Positions 51,213 to 60,797 of a stretch of 64,000 nucleotides of DNA are shown piece by piece; position 1 is the stretch's first letter; each line of letters begins with the position of its first letter. The stretch is from JADZAI01 sp046348585. Lineage in GTDB: Bacteria > Pseudomonadota > Alphaproteobacteria > Micropepsales > Micropepsaceae. The notes under the pieces were generated by a model. That model searched no databases. It was not told where the DNA came from and saw only the letters and a program-made list of their open reading frames with translations. The stretch is from the NCBI GenBank assembly GCA_046348585.1, contig JAXMDZ010000007.1, positions 49,564 through 113,563 of the forward strand, given 5' to 3'. The position numbers and the translations under genes are program-made.

Positions 51213-52172
51213 TCAGGCGACGAGGCGGTCGAGCCGGTTGCGGATGATCGCCTCGGCCTCGGTCATGATCCGCTGCACCAGTTCGGCGCAGCTCGGGATG
51301 TCGTGGATCAGGCCTTGCGTCTGCCCGGCCGACCAGATGCCGTAATCGGTATCGCCGGACTCATAGACCATGCCCCCGCGTGTCCCCGCCACCAGTTCCT
51401 TGATGTCGTCGAACTTCGCCCCGCCCTTCTTCTCGATCGCCACGACCTGCTGGCTGACCGCGTTGCGGGCGACGCGCGCCGAATTGTGCAGCGTGCGGAA
51501 GATGATGTCGGTGGCGCGCTCGTCGTTGCTGACCAGCGTCTCCTTCACGTTCTGGTGGATCGGCGCTTCCTTGGTCGCCATGAAGCGGGTGCCCATGTTG
51601 ACGCCCTCGCAGCCGAGCGCCAGCGCCGCGACCAGGCCGCGCGCGTCGGCGATGCCGCCCGAGGCGATGACCGGAATCTTCAGCCGCTCGGTCGTCACCG
51701 GGAACAGCACCAGCCCGCCGACATCCTCTTCGCCCGGATGGCCCGCGCACTCGAACCCGTCGATCGACACGGCATCGACGCCGATCGACTCCGCCTTCTG
51801 CGCATGCTCGGTCCTGACCTGTAGGATGACCTTCGCCCGCCTTGACCCGGCGGATGCAGCTGCAGTTGTTGCCGTCTCGATGCTGCAGCCGCTCTCGCAG
51901 ATCACCTGACGGTATTCGTCGTAGGGGATGGGGTTGATGGTCGGCAGGATGGTCAGGTTGATGCCGAAGGGCTTGTCGGTCAGGTCCTTCGTCTTCTGGA
52001 TCTCCTTCACCAGAAGCTCCGGCGAGCCGGGCGTCAGCGCTGTGAGGAAGCCGAGCGCCCCGGCATTGGCGACCGCCGCGATCAGCTCCGCCTTGCCCAC
52101 CCTCGTCATGCCGCCGCACGTGATCGGCGCCTCGACGCCGAACATCTCCGTAAAGCGCGTCCTGATCGCCAT
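51213..52172 (-). CDS. Nitronate monooxygenase-like FMN enzyme, with a local frame disturbance
   Basis: 319 residues. The TIM-barrel FMN family (2-nitropropane dioxygenase type) is shown by FGVEAPITCGGMTRVGKAEL, AVSIDGFECAGHPGEEDVGG, PVIASGGIADARGLVAALAL and GVNMGTRFM. It oxidises nitronates or related compounds, or acts as an enoyl reductase-like protein. The stretch 51834-51872 reads TAAASAGSRRA; the +1 frame there gives the expected family sequence ETA.NN...IRRVKAG. This is two compensating indels, so 13 or so residues are out of frame. GGGGACAAGG precedes the ATG. Confidence 0.82.
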   Translation of the reverse strand: MAIRTRFTEMFGVEAPITCGGMTRVGKAELIAAVANAGALGFLTALTPGSPELLVKEIQKTKDLTDKPFGINLTILPTINPIPYDEYRQVICESGCSIETATTAAASAGSRRAKVILQVRTEHAQKAESIGVDAVSIDGFECAGHPGEEDVGGLVLFPVTTERLKIPVIASGGIADARGLVAALALGCEGVNMGTRFMATKEAPIHQNVKETLVSNDERATDIIFRTLHNSARVARNAVSQQVVAIEKKGGAKFDDIKELVAGTRGGMVYESGDTDYGIWSAGQTQGLIHDIPSCAELVQRIMTEAEAIIRNRLDRLVA

Positions 52173-52297
52173 CCTTGTCCCCTCGAAAGCCGTGTTCTGC
52201 GAATTATTGAAGGCGCGCAGATTGGCGGCGCAGGCCGGGGTGCGCAAGGGGCGGCTTTCCGTTTCGTCACCCAGAGCGGCGCGGCGGACGGCCCGGT

Positions 52298-53588
<1,291 letters not shown>

Positions 53589-53612
53589 GCCACCTGCTCC
53601 ATGCCACGCACG

Positions 53613-53647
53613 CAAAGGCCCCCGCGGAACGCATCCCGCGGGGGCCT
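53613..53647 (-). terminator. Intrinsic terminator between the glycosyltransferase-like gene and purA
   Basis: A perfect 12-bp stem AGGCCCCCGCGG / CCGCGGGGGCCT with an 8-nt loop, followed by TT on the minus strand. The T tract is short. Confidence 0.7.
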
Positions 53648-53733
53648 GTTCCGACGCCTTATAGCGATGCGAACGGGACGGGGCCAGTTTCTTTGCGGGG
53701 GGCGGGGAACGGCGGCCGGAAGCCGGAGGATGC

Positions 53734-54729
53734 CTATTCGTCCTCGTCGCGCTGGCGGAAATAGGCCTTCAGCCCGTCCCGCAGCGTCCAGTTGCCGGGC
53801 GAGAGGTGGTAGAGGCCCTGCCAGTCGCGCTGGATATCGCGGGCGGGGTCGTAGCCCGTATCGGCGATCAGCTTGGTGCGATGGTAATATTGCCGCTTCG
53901 ACTTCGGCCCGTGCCAATAATGAAGCAGCGTGCCGGAAACATAGCCGATCCGCCGCTGGACGGCGCTCTGGGCGCGGCGCTCCCACACCGCGACGCTTTC
54001 GCGGAACCCCGTCGAGCACTCCGGCCGCAGCGTCGCCTCGCCCTCCCCGACCAAGCACTTGGCCATGATGTAGTCGCCTTCGCCGATGATCGCCTTGTCG
54101 TAAAGGCCGCCGAGGCCGTCGATCGCCCGGCGCGTCGCCGCCCAGGCGAAGCCGGGGTGGTGGAGATAGGCATAAGGACCGGCCGGCTTGCCGTTGCCGC
54201 CGCCGTTCGGGTCCTGGATCAGCGCCCGCTCGCGCGCCGTGTTCAGATAGGTGAAGGCGAAGCTCTTGTAGAGCGTCATGAACTCGTAGGTCTTGGACAG
54301 GTCGATCGCGTCCGAGAACAGCTGCACGACGTCGTAGTGCTGCAATTGCTGGAGCGTCTCGTCCACCCAGTCGTCGCGCGAGAACGCCACGTCGGCGTCG
54401 ATCCAGGCGACGTATTTCCAGTTCCACGGCAGCCGCGCGATGCCGAGATTGAGCGCGTTTTCCTTGATCCACAATTCGTCGCTCGTGCGCAGCTGGACGT
54501 GGCGCGGATTGCCCGCCTCCGTCATCACGAACGGCCGCTCGCCAAAGGCGACCTCCACGGTCTGCAGGATGGCCCCCGACCGCTCGATCCGCCGCGCGAA
54601 TTCCTGATAGAGCCGCCAGCGCGACCGGAAACGCACCGGATTGAAGACAACGGTCACCACGTAGAGCGGTTCGCGCAGTCTGTCGGGACGCTCGAAGAGG
54701 AGCGGCGGGGCGGTCGATCCGGTTTCCAT
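53734..54729 (-). CDS. Glycosyltransferase-like protein of unknown substrate
   Basis: 331 residues. YVVTVVFNPVRFRSRWRLY near the N-terminus, WIDADVAFSRDDWVDETLQQ (DxD-like aspartates, residues about 110) and PGFAWAATRRAIDGLGGLYD suggest a GT-A fold nucleotide-sugar transferase. No signal peptide or membrane segment is visible. The neighbouring genes give no hint of pathway. It ends with a terminator before purA. Confidence 0.6.
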   Translation of the reverse strand: METGSTAPPLLFERPDRLREPLYVVTVVFNPVRFRSRWRLYQEFARRIERSGAILQTVEVAFGERPFVMTEAGNPRHVQLRTSDELWIKENALNLGIARLPWNWKYVAWIDADVAFSRDDWVDETLQQLQHYDVVQLFSDAIDLSKTYEFMTLYKSFAFTYLNTARERALIQDPNGGGNGKPAGPYAYLHHPGFAWAATRRAIDGLGGLYDKAIIGEGDYIMAKCLVGEGEATLRPECSTGFRESVAVWERRAQSAVQRRIGYVSGTLLHYWHGPKSKRQYYHRTKLIADTGYDPARDIQRDWQGLYHLSPGNWTLRDGLKAYFRQRDEDE

Positions 54730-54809
54730 GCCGGAACGCTAGGGTTCCGGCATGACAAAGACCTGACGATGCGGAGTCGTGTCGGCGACGAATCCGTGAC
54801 CGGGCGCGG

Positions 54810-56387
54810 CTAGAACGCCAGCGCCTTCGCCTGCTTCACCGCCGGGATCTTGCGGATCGCCTCCAGCACCTCGTCCGGCACCGCGCCGTCCACCTCGATG
54901 AGAGCGATCGCGTCGCTCCCCGCCGCCGCGCGGCCGAGATTGAAGGTCGCGATATTCACCTTCGCGTCGCCCAGCAGCGTGCCGAGGCGGCCGATGAAGC
55001 CCGGCTTGTCCTCGTTGGTGACATAGAGCAGATGCGGCGCGAAGGCGGCCTCCAGCGCGATGCCTTTCACGTCGACGATGCGCGGCACGCCGTTGGCGAA
55101 GATCGTCCCCGTCACGTCGCGCGTGAAATCGGGCGTCGTGACGCGCAGCGTGATCACCGCGTCATAGACGCCGCATTCGTCGCGGCGCGACTCCGTCACC
55201 TGGATGCCGCGCTCGCGGGCGACCACCGGCGCGTTGACCATGTTGACGTCGGGCAGCGCGGGCTTCAGCAGCCCGGCGAGCGCCGCCTGAGTCAGCGCCT
55301 TGAGGTTGAGGCTGGCGACCGTGCCGGCATAGACGATCTCGACCGCCTGGATGCTGGTCTCGGTCAGCTGCCCCGCGAACGCGCCGAGCTTCTCGGCGAG
55401 CGAAATCCACGGCCGCATCTTGGCCGCGTCCGCGGCGCTGATCGAGGGCATGTTGATGGCGTTGGTCACTGCGCCGGTCAGCAGATAGTCGCTGATCTGC
55501 TCGGCGACCTGCAGCGCGACATTCTCCTGCGCCTCGCTGGTCGAAGCGCCCAGATGCGGCGTCGCCACCACCTTCTCGTTGCCGAAGAGGATGTGCTCCT
55601 TCGCCGGCTCCGTCTCGAACACGTCGAGCGCCGCCCCGGCGATGTGGCCGCTGTCGAGGCCCGCCTTCAGCGCCGCCTCGTCGATCAACCCGCCGCGCGC
55701 GCAATTGATGATGCGCACGCCCTTCTTGGTCCTGGCCAGCGCCTCGGCCGAGAGGATGCCGCGCGTTTGCGGCGTCATCGGCGTGTGCAGCGTGATGAAG
55801 TCGGCGCGCGGCAGGAGGTCGTCCAGCTCGACCTTCTCGACACCCAGTTCCTTGGCGCGTTCGGGGCTGAGGAACGGATCGAAGGCGACGACCTTCATCT
55901 TCAGCCCCAGCGCCCGGTCGGCGACGATCGAGCCGATATTGCCGCAGCCGATGAGGCCGAGCGTCTTGCCGGTCAGCTCCACGCCCATGAAGCGGTTCTT
56001 CTCCCACTTGCCGGCGTGGGTCGAGGCGTTCGCCGCCGGCACGTCGCGGGCGAGCGCGAAGATCAGCGCGATGGCGTGCTCGGCGGTGGTGATCGAATTG
56101 CCGAAGGGCGTGTTCATCACGATGACGCCGCGCGCCGTGGCGGCGGGAATGTCGACATTGTCGACGCCGATGCCGGCGCGGCCGACGACCTTCAGATTGG
56201 TCGCCGCTTTCAGCACCTCGGCCGTCACCTTGGTGTTGGAGCGGATGGCGAGGCCGTCATACTGGCCGATGACCGCCAGCAATTCGTCCTTCGAAAGACC
56301 GGGTTTCACGTCCACCTCGACGCCGCGATCCTTGAAGATCTGCACGGCGGCGGGCGACAGGGCGTCGGAAATCAGAACCTTGGGCAT
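54810..56387 (-). CDS. serA: D-3-phosphoglycerate dehydrogenase SerA
   Basis: 525 residues, the long form. SerA oxidises 3-phosphoglycerate to phosphohydroxypyruvate, the first step of serine synthesis. NAD-binding GLIGCGNIGSIVADRALGL, active-site Arg (NCARGGLIDEAAL), Glu (LDVFETEPA) and His (ATPHLGAST) are present. The ASB intervening domain and C-terminal ACT domain (DKPGFIGRLGTLLGDAKVNI) follow. I start at MPKVLISDAL because GGAG precedes it; MEHIMPK is the alternative. Second gene of serC-serA. Confidence 0.96.
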   Translation of the reverse strand: MPKVLISDALSPAAVQIFKDRGVEVDVKPGLSKDELLAVIGQYDGLAIRSNTKVTAEVLKAATNLKVVGRAGIGVDNVDIPAATARGVIVMNTPFGNSITTAEHAIALIFALARDVPAANASTHAGKWEKNRFMGVELTGKTLGLIGCGNIGSIVADRALGLKMKVVAFDPFLSPERAKELGVEKVELDDLLPRADFITLHTPMTPQTRGILSAEALARTKKGVRIINCARGGLIDEAALKAGLDSGHIAGAALDVFETEPAKEHILFGNEKVVATPHLGASTSEAQENVALQVAEQISDYLLTGAVTNAINMPSISAADAAKMRPWISLAEKLGAFAGQLTETSIQAVEIVYAGTVASLNLKALTQAALAGLLKPALPDVNMVNAPVVARERGIQVTESRRDECGVYDAVITLRVTTPDFTRDVTGTIFANGVPRIVDVKGIALEAAFAPHLLYVTNEDKPGFIGRLGTLLGDAKVNIATFNLGRAAAGSDAIALIEVDGAVPDEVLEAIRKIPAVKQAKALAF

Positions 56388-56400
56388 AATGTGCTCCATG

Positions 56401-56472
56401 ACTTGCTCCCCCCGCTTGCGGGGGGAGACGCCGTCCTCGGGTCCAACCCGAGGACGGCAGAGGGGGGCAAGT
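56401..56472. repeat. Double-hairpin palindromic element between serC and serA
   Basis: Outer arms ACTTGC / GCAAGT enclose a perfect 9-bp hairpin (TCCCCCCGC / GCGGGGGGA) and a perfect 11-bp hairpin (CCGTCCTCGGG / CCCGAGGACGG). It looks like a REP-type or miniature mobile element. No T tract follows either hairpin, so it is not an obvious terminator. It fills almost the whole serC-serA gap. Confidence 0.7.
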
Positions 56473-56483
56473 GTTCGTAGAAG

Positions 56484-57638
56484 TCAGGACGCCTTGGCCT
56501 TCGCCACGGCCCAGTCGAGCCATGGCATCAGCGCCTCGACATCGGCCGTCTCGACGGTCGCGCCGCACCAGATGCGCAGGCCCGGCGGCGCGTCGCGATA
56601 GCCGCCCGCGTCGAGCGCGACGCCTTCCTTCTCCAGGATGTCGGCGACCTTCTTGGCGAACGCCGCCTGCTCGTCGGTCGAGCGCGAAGCGATCTCGGGA
56701 TCGGCGATCGTCAGGCAGACGCTGGTGTTGGAGCGAGACGCCGGATCTTTGGCGAGGAAGCCGAAGACCCCCGACTGGTTCACATGCCGCGCGATGGCGC
56801 GCAGGCTCGCCTCCGAGCGTTCGATCAGCGCCGGCAGGCCGCCGAGCCCCTCGGCCCATTTCAGCGCGTCGAGATAGTCCTCCACGCACAGCATCGAGGG
56901 CGTGTTGATGGTCTCGCCCTTGAAGATGCCCTCGACCAGCTTGCCGTCCTTGGTCATGCGGAAAATCTTGGGCATCGGCCAGGCGGGCTTGTAGCTCTCG
57001 AGCCGCTCGACCGCGCGCGGCGAGAGGATCAGCATGCCGTGCGCCGCCTCGCCGCCCAGCGCCTTCTGCCAGGAGAAGGTGACGACATCGAGCTTGGGCC
57101 AGTCGAGTTTCTGCGCGAAGGCGGCCGAGGTCGCGTCGCAGATCGTCAGCCCTTCGCGGTCCGCCGCGATCCAGTCGCCGTTTGGCACGCGCACGCCCGA
57201 GGTCGTGCCGTTCCAGGTGAAGACGACGTCATGGCTGAAATCGACCTGGGACAGGTCGGGCAGCTTGCCGTAGGGCGCGGTGATCTGGCGGGCTTCCAGC
57301 TTCAGCTGCTTCACCACATCGGTGATCCAGTCCTTGCCGAAGCTCTCCCAGGCGATCATGTCGACCGTCCGCGGCCCCAGCAGCGACCACAGCGCCATCT
57401 CCACCGCGCCGGTGTCGGAGGCGGGCACGATGCCGATGCGATAGTCAGCCGGCACGCCAAGAAGGCTCCGCGTGCGGTCGATCGCTTCCTGCAGCTTCGC
57501 CTTGCCCGCCTTGGAGCGGTGCGAACGGCCGAGGACGGCATCGGTCAGGGATTGGGGGGTCCATCCGGGGCGCTTGGCGCAGGGTCCGGACGAAAAAAAA
57601 GGCCGTGCAGGGCGCACGGCCGGCGCAGTGCCGGTCAT
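56484..57638 (-). CDS. serC: Phosphoserine aminotransferase SerC
   Basis: 384 residues. SerC transfers the amino group of glutamate to phosphohydroxypyruvate. It is the alphaproteobacterial type: FFSSGPCAKRPGW near the start, GIVPASDTGAVEMALWSLLG, the PLP lysine in FSWQKALGGEAAHG and KGETINTPSMLCVEDYLDAL. The start at 57638 keeps the conserved FSSGPCAKRPGW. The first 17 codons form a terminator-like hairpin and a structured leader lies directly upstream, so the gene is probably under RNA-level control. Confidence 0.95.
   Translation of the reverse strand: MTGTAPAVRPARPFFSSGPCAKRPGWTPQSLTDAVLGRSHRSKAGKAKLQEAIDRTRSLLGVPADYRIGIVPASDTGAVEMALWSLLGPRTVDMIAWESFGKDWITDVVKQLKLEARQITAPYGKLPDLSQVDFSHDVVFTWNGTTSGVRVPNGDWIAADREGLTICDATSAAFAQKLDWPKLDVVTFSWQKALGGEAAHGMLILSPRAVERLESYKPAWPMPKIFRMTKDGKLVEGIFKGETINTPSMLCVEDYLDALKWAEGLGGLPALIERSEASLRAIARHVNQSGVFGFLAKDPASRSNTSVCLTIADPEIASRSTDEQAAFAKKVADILEKEGVALDAGGYRDAPPGLRIWCGATVETADVEALMPWLDWAVAKAKAS
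57593..57621 (-). terminator. Terminator-like hairpin inside the serC start region
   Basis: On the minus strand GGCCGTGC-GCCCT-GCACGGCC forms a perfect 8-bp stem followed by eight T residues, the form of an intrinsic terminator. It covers codons 7-16 of serC, and the T tract encodes part of PFFS just before the conserved SSGPCAKRPGW. It could act as an attenuator. Confidence 0.7.
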
Positions 57639-57682
57639 TTCTGTGATCCTTCCAGATCAAAGCACCTCGTTGGGGAGGTGTG
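57639..57682 (-). ncRNA. serC leader RNA element
   Basis: Two hairpins precede the serC ATG: CACCTC / GAGGTG (57663-57680) and TGATC / GATCA (57644-57659). The second places the Shine-Dalgarno-like GGAAGG in its loop and stem. This arrangement and its location match the alphaproteobacterial serC RNA motif as I remember it from comparative-genomic surveys. Its ligand or trigger is not established to my knowledge. Confidence 0.7.
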
Positions 57683-57785
57683 GCCCGCCGACGGATATAG
57701 GGCGGCGCTCCGGACCCGGCAAGCGCGATCTGCGCAACTTTCCGTCTTTCGCGGGGAACGGCGCGCGCCGTCCCCGCGCCTGACG

Positions 57786-58604
57786 TCAGGATACCCGGAT
57801 GATCCCTTGTGCGAACGGCGCGCAGGTTCCGGCGAGCTTCACCCGCTCGCCGCGCAACTCGCACACCACCGTGCCGCCGCGCGGACTGATCTGCCGCGCC
57901 GTCATCCGCGTCTTGCCCAGACGCTTCGCCCAATAGGGCGCGAGCTTGCAGTGCGCCGATCCGGTCACCGGATCTTCGGGTATGCCGTGATTGGGCGCGA
58001 AGAAGCGAGAGACGAAGTCGAACGCCGGATCGTCGGACGGGGCGGCGGCGATGAGCCCGCGCATCCCGAGCTCGTTCAGCAGCGGCCCAAGCCCCGCCTG
58101 CGGCGACAGCGCCCGCACGGCGCGCGCGTCGGCAAACACCGCCATCAGATCCGGCGCGGCATAGACCTCCTCAGGCTCCGGAGAGCCCATGACCGCGGCG
58201 AGACGTCGGCCGATCTCCGCCGCGCCCTCCGGCTTCTTGGCGGCGATCGCCGGGAAGTCCATCTCCAGCAACCCGCCCGCCGCGCGCGTCACGGTCAGGG
58301 GACCGGAGCGCGTGTCGAAGGTCACCGTGTTGAGGCCGGGCGCGACATGGCTGAACACCACATAGGCCGAAGCGAGCGTCGCGTGGCCGCACAGATCGAC
58401 TTCCATCTGCGGCGTGAACCAGCGCAGGCCGTAGCGGCCGGGCGCAGTCTCCACGAAGAACGCCGTCTCCGACAGATTGTTCTCCAGCGCGATCGCCTGC
58501 ATCAGCCGGTCGTCCAGCCAGTCGGCCAGCGGCACGATGGCCGCCGGATTGCCTTCAAAGACCTGCGCCGCGAAAGCGTCGATCGTCCATTGCTTCAGAT
58601 CCAT
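57786..58604 (-). CDS. PhzF-family isomerase-like protein
   Basis: 272 residues. WTIDAFAAQVFEGNPAAIVP, the catalytic glutamate in NNLSETAFFV (Glu46), the dual-domain symmetry with DLCGHATLASAYV and the C-terminal EDPVTGSAHCKLAPYW place it in the PhzF/DapF-like fold. PhzF isomerises a phenazine precursor, but most family members have other, unknown substrates, and no phenazine genes are here. Its start overlaps the thiD stop by 10 bp. Confidence 0.88.
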   Translation of the reverse strand: MDLKQWTIDAFAAQVFEGNPAAIVPLADWLDDRLMQAIALENNLSETAFFVETAPGRYGLRWFTPQMEVDLCGHATLASAYVVFSHVAPGLNTVTFDTRSGPLTVTRAAGGLLEMDFPAIAAKKPEGAAEIGRRLAAVMGSPEPEEVYAAPDLMAVFADARAVRALSPQAGLGPLLNELGMRGLIAAAPSDDPAFDFVSRFFAPNHGIPEDPVTGSAHCKLAPYWAKRLGKTRMTARQISPRGGTVVCELRGERVKLAGTCAPFAQGIIRVS

Positions 58605-59398
58605 GGCCGTCCGATTCCGAACATGTGGTTGAGCGGGCCGTGTCCATGGCCGAGTCCGGGAGCCGTCTCAATGGCCTTCGTCACAAAGGCGCGCGCCGTC
58701 TCCACCGCGTCGCGCAGATCCCAGCCGAGCGCGAGGCCCGAGGCGATGGCCGAGGCAAGCGTGCAGCCGGTGCCGTGGGTATGCGCGCTGTGGATGCGCG
58801 GGCCTGAGAAGACCTCCTCGCCCTCGGGACCGATCAGCACGTCGGCGACCGTCTCGCCGGGCAGGTGCCCGCCCTTCATCAGCACGGCGGCGGCGCCCAG
58901 CGCCCGCAACTCGCGGCCCGCGAGGATCAGGTCCTCCACCGAACGCAATTCGCCGATGCCGAGCAGGGCCGAGGCTTCCGGCGCGTTCGGGGTCAGCAGC
59001 GCGGCGCGCGGAATGAGCACCGCCTTCATCGCGGCGATTGCCGTGTCGTCGATCAGCCGCGCGCCGCCCTTCGCCACCATCACCGGATCGGCGACCAGCT
59101 TCGTCTCCGGCGCATGGGCGGCGAGCATCGCCGCCACCGCCTCGATGGTCCCGGCGCTGTGCAACATGCCGGTCTTCACCGCATCCGTGCCGATATCCTC
59201 CAGCACGACGCGCATCTGCGCGGCGATCGTCTCGTCGGGGATCGCGTGGACGCCGTGGACGCCCCGCGTGTCCTGCACGGTGATGGCGGTGACGGCGGTT
59301 GTGGCGAAAACGCCATAGGCGGTCGCCGTCTTGATGTCGGCCTGAAGTCCCGCGCCGCCGCCGGAATCCGATCCGGCGACGATCAGCAACCGTTTCAT
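58595..59398 (-). CDS. thiD: Hydroxymethylpyrimidine/phosphomethylpyrimidine kinase ThiD
   Basis: 267 residues. ThiD phosphorylates the pyrimidine half of thiamine. LLIVAGSDSGGGAGLQADIK, VLEDIGTDAVKTGMLHS, DPVMVAKGGARLI and HTHGTGCTLASAIASGLA are the ribokinase-fold substrate, metal and catalytic motifs. It starts 4 bp after glmM and overlaps the next gene, so glmM-thiD-phzF is an operon. No other thiamine genes are near. Confidence 0.95.
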   Translation of the reverse strand: MKRLLIVAGSDSGGGAGLQADIKTATAYGVFATTAVTAITVQDTRGVHGVHAIPDETIAAQMRVVLEDIGTDAVKTGMLHSAGTIEAVAAMLAAHAPETKLVADPVMVAKGGARLIDDTAIAAMKAVLIPRAALLTPNAPEASALLGIGELRSVEDLILAGRELRALGAAAVLMKGGHLPGETVADVLIGPEGEEVFSGPRIHSAHTHGTGCTLASAIASGLALGWDLRDAVETARAFVTKAIETAPGLGHGHGPLNHMFGIGRPWI

Positions 59399-59402
59399 GG
59401 GA

Positions 59403-60746
59403 TCAGGCCGCTTTCTCGATCGCCGAGACGATGGAGCCGACGACGCTCTTCACCAGCTTCTCGTCGTCGCCTTCCGCCATCACGCGGATGACCGGCTCGG
59501 TGCCGGACTTGCGGATGACGATGCGGCCCTTGGCGCCCAGTTCCTTCTCGATCCGCTCGATCTCCGACTTGACCGCCGGCACGTCCAGCGGCGAGCCGTT
59601 GTGATAGCGCACGTTCTTCAGAAGCTGCGGCAGCGGCTCGAACGAGTGGCAGACCTCGCTCGCCCGGCTGCGGGTTTCCACCAGCGCCGCGCAGACCTGG
59701 AGCGCCGCGATCAGCCCGTCGCCGGTCGTCGAGAAATCGCTGAGGATGATGTGGCCGGACTGCTCGCCGCCGAGGTTCATGCCCCGCGCCCTCATCTGCT
59801 CCATCACATAGCGGTCGCCGACCCCGGCCCGCACCAGTTCGACGCCGGACGCGGCCAGCATCCGTTCGAGGCCTAGATTGGACATGATGGTGGCGACGAC
59901 GCCGCCGCCCTTCAGCTCGCCCTCAGCCGCCCAGCGCCTGGCGATGAGGCCGAGGATCTGGTCGCCGTCCACGACGCGGCCCTTCTCGTCGACGATCACC
60001 ACGCGGTCGGCGTCGCCGTCCAGCGCCACGCCGAGATCGGCCCGCGCCTCGCGCACCTTGGCCTGCAAGGCCTCGGGCGCGGTCGAGCCGACATCCTCGT
60101 TGATGTTGAAGCCGTCGGGCGAAACGCCCATCGGGATGACTTCCGCGCCCAGTTCCCAGAAGACGCTCGGCGCCACCTTGTAGGCCGCGCCATTGGCGCA
60201 ATCGACGACGATGCGCAGGCCGTCGAGCCTCAAATGCCGCGGGAAGGTGCGCTTCACGAATTCGATATAGCGCGCCTGGCTGTCGTCGATGCGCTTGGCG
60301 CGGCCGATCTTGGTCGGCTCGGCGAGCGCGTCGGTCAGATCGCCCGAGATGCCGGCCTCGATTTCCTTCTCCACCGCGTCCGACAGCTTGTAGCCGTCCG
60401 GCCCGAACAGCTTGATGCCGTTGTCGTGGTAGGGGTTGTGCGAGGCGGAGATCATCACGCCGAGATCGGCGCGCAGGCTGCGCGTCAGCATGGCGACGGC
60501 CGGCGTCGGCAGCGGCCCGAACAGGAAGACGTCCATGCCGACCGAGGTGAAGCCCGCGGTCAGCGCGTTCTCCACCATATAGCCCGACAGGCGCGTATCC
60601 TTGCCGATCACCACGCGGTGGACGCCCTCGGTGCGCCTGAAGACGCGGCCCGCGGCCTGCCCGACCTTGAGCGCCACGTCCGCCGTCATGTTGCCGCGGT
60701 TGGCGGTCCCGCGTATGCCGTCTGTGCCGAAATAGCTGCGCGTCAC
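59403..60746 (-). CDS. glmM: Phosphoglucosamine mutase GlmM
   Basis: 447 residues from a GTG start preceded by GAGGA. GlmM converts glucosamine-6-phosphate to glucosamine-1-phosphate for peptidoglycan and LPS. YFGTDGIRGTAN, the phosphoserine motif GVMISASHNPYHDNG, the metal loop ALDGDADRVVIVD and the phosphate-binding GRIVIRKSGTEPVIRVM are intact, at the normal length. folP lies upstream with one gene between. Confidence 0.97.
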   Translation of the reverse strand: MTRSYFGTDGIRGTANRGNMTADVALKVGQAAGRVFRRTEGVHRVVIGKDTRLSGYMVENALTAGFTSVGMDVFLFGPLPTPAVAMLTRSLRADLGVMISASHNPYHDNGIKLFGPDGYKLSDAVEKEIEAGISGDLTDALAEPTKIGRAKRIDDSQARYIEFVKRTFPRHLRLDGLRIVVDCANGAAYKVAPSVFWELGAEVIPMGVSPDGFNINEDVGSTAPEALQAKVREARADLGVALDGDADRVVIVDEKGRVVDGDQILGLIARRWAAEGELKGGGVVATIMSNLGLERMLAASGVELVRAGVGDRYVMEQMRARGMNLGGEQSGHIILSDFSTTGDGLIAALQVCAALVETRSRASEVCHSFEPLPQLLKNVRYHNGSPLDVPAVKSEIERIEKELGAKGRIVIRKSGTEPVIRVMAEGDDEKLVKSVVGSIVSAIEKAA

Positions 60747-60797
60747 GTCGTCCTCGTTCTGTGGTCCTTGCGCGCCGGAATTGGGAGAGTGTCTAAC

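Noticed and set aside
57593..57600. The run of eight A (plus strand) as a frameshift in serC
   Set aside because: The serC frame is intact on both sides and the conserved N-terminus is in frame.
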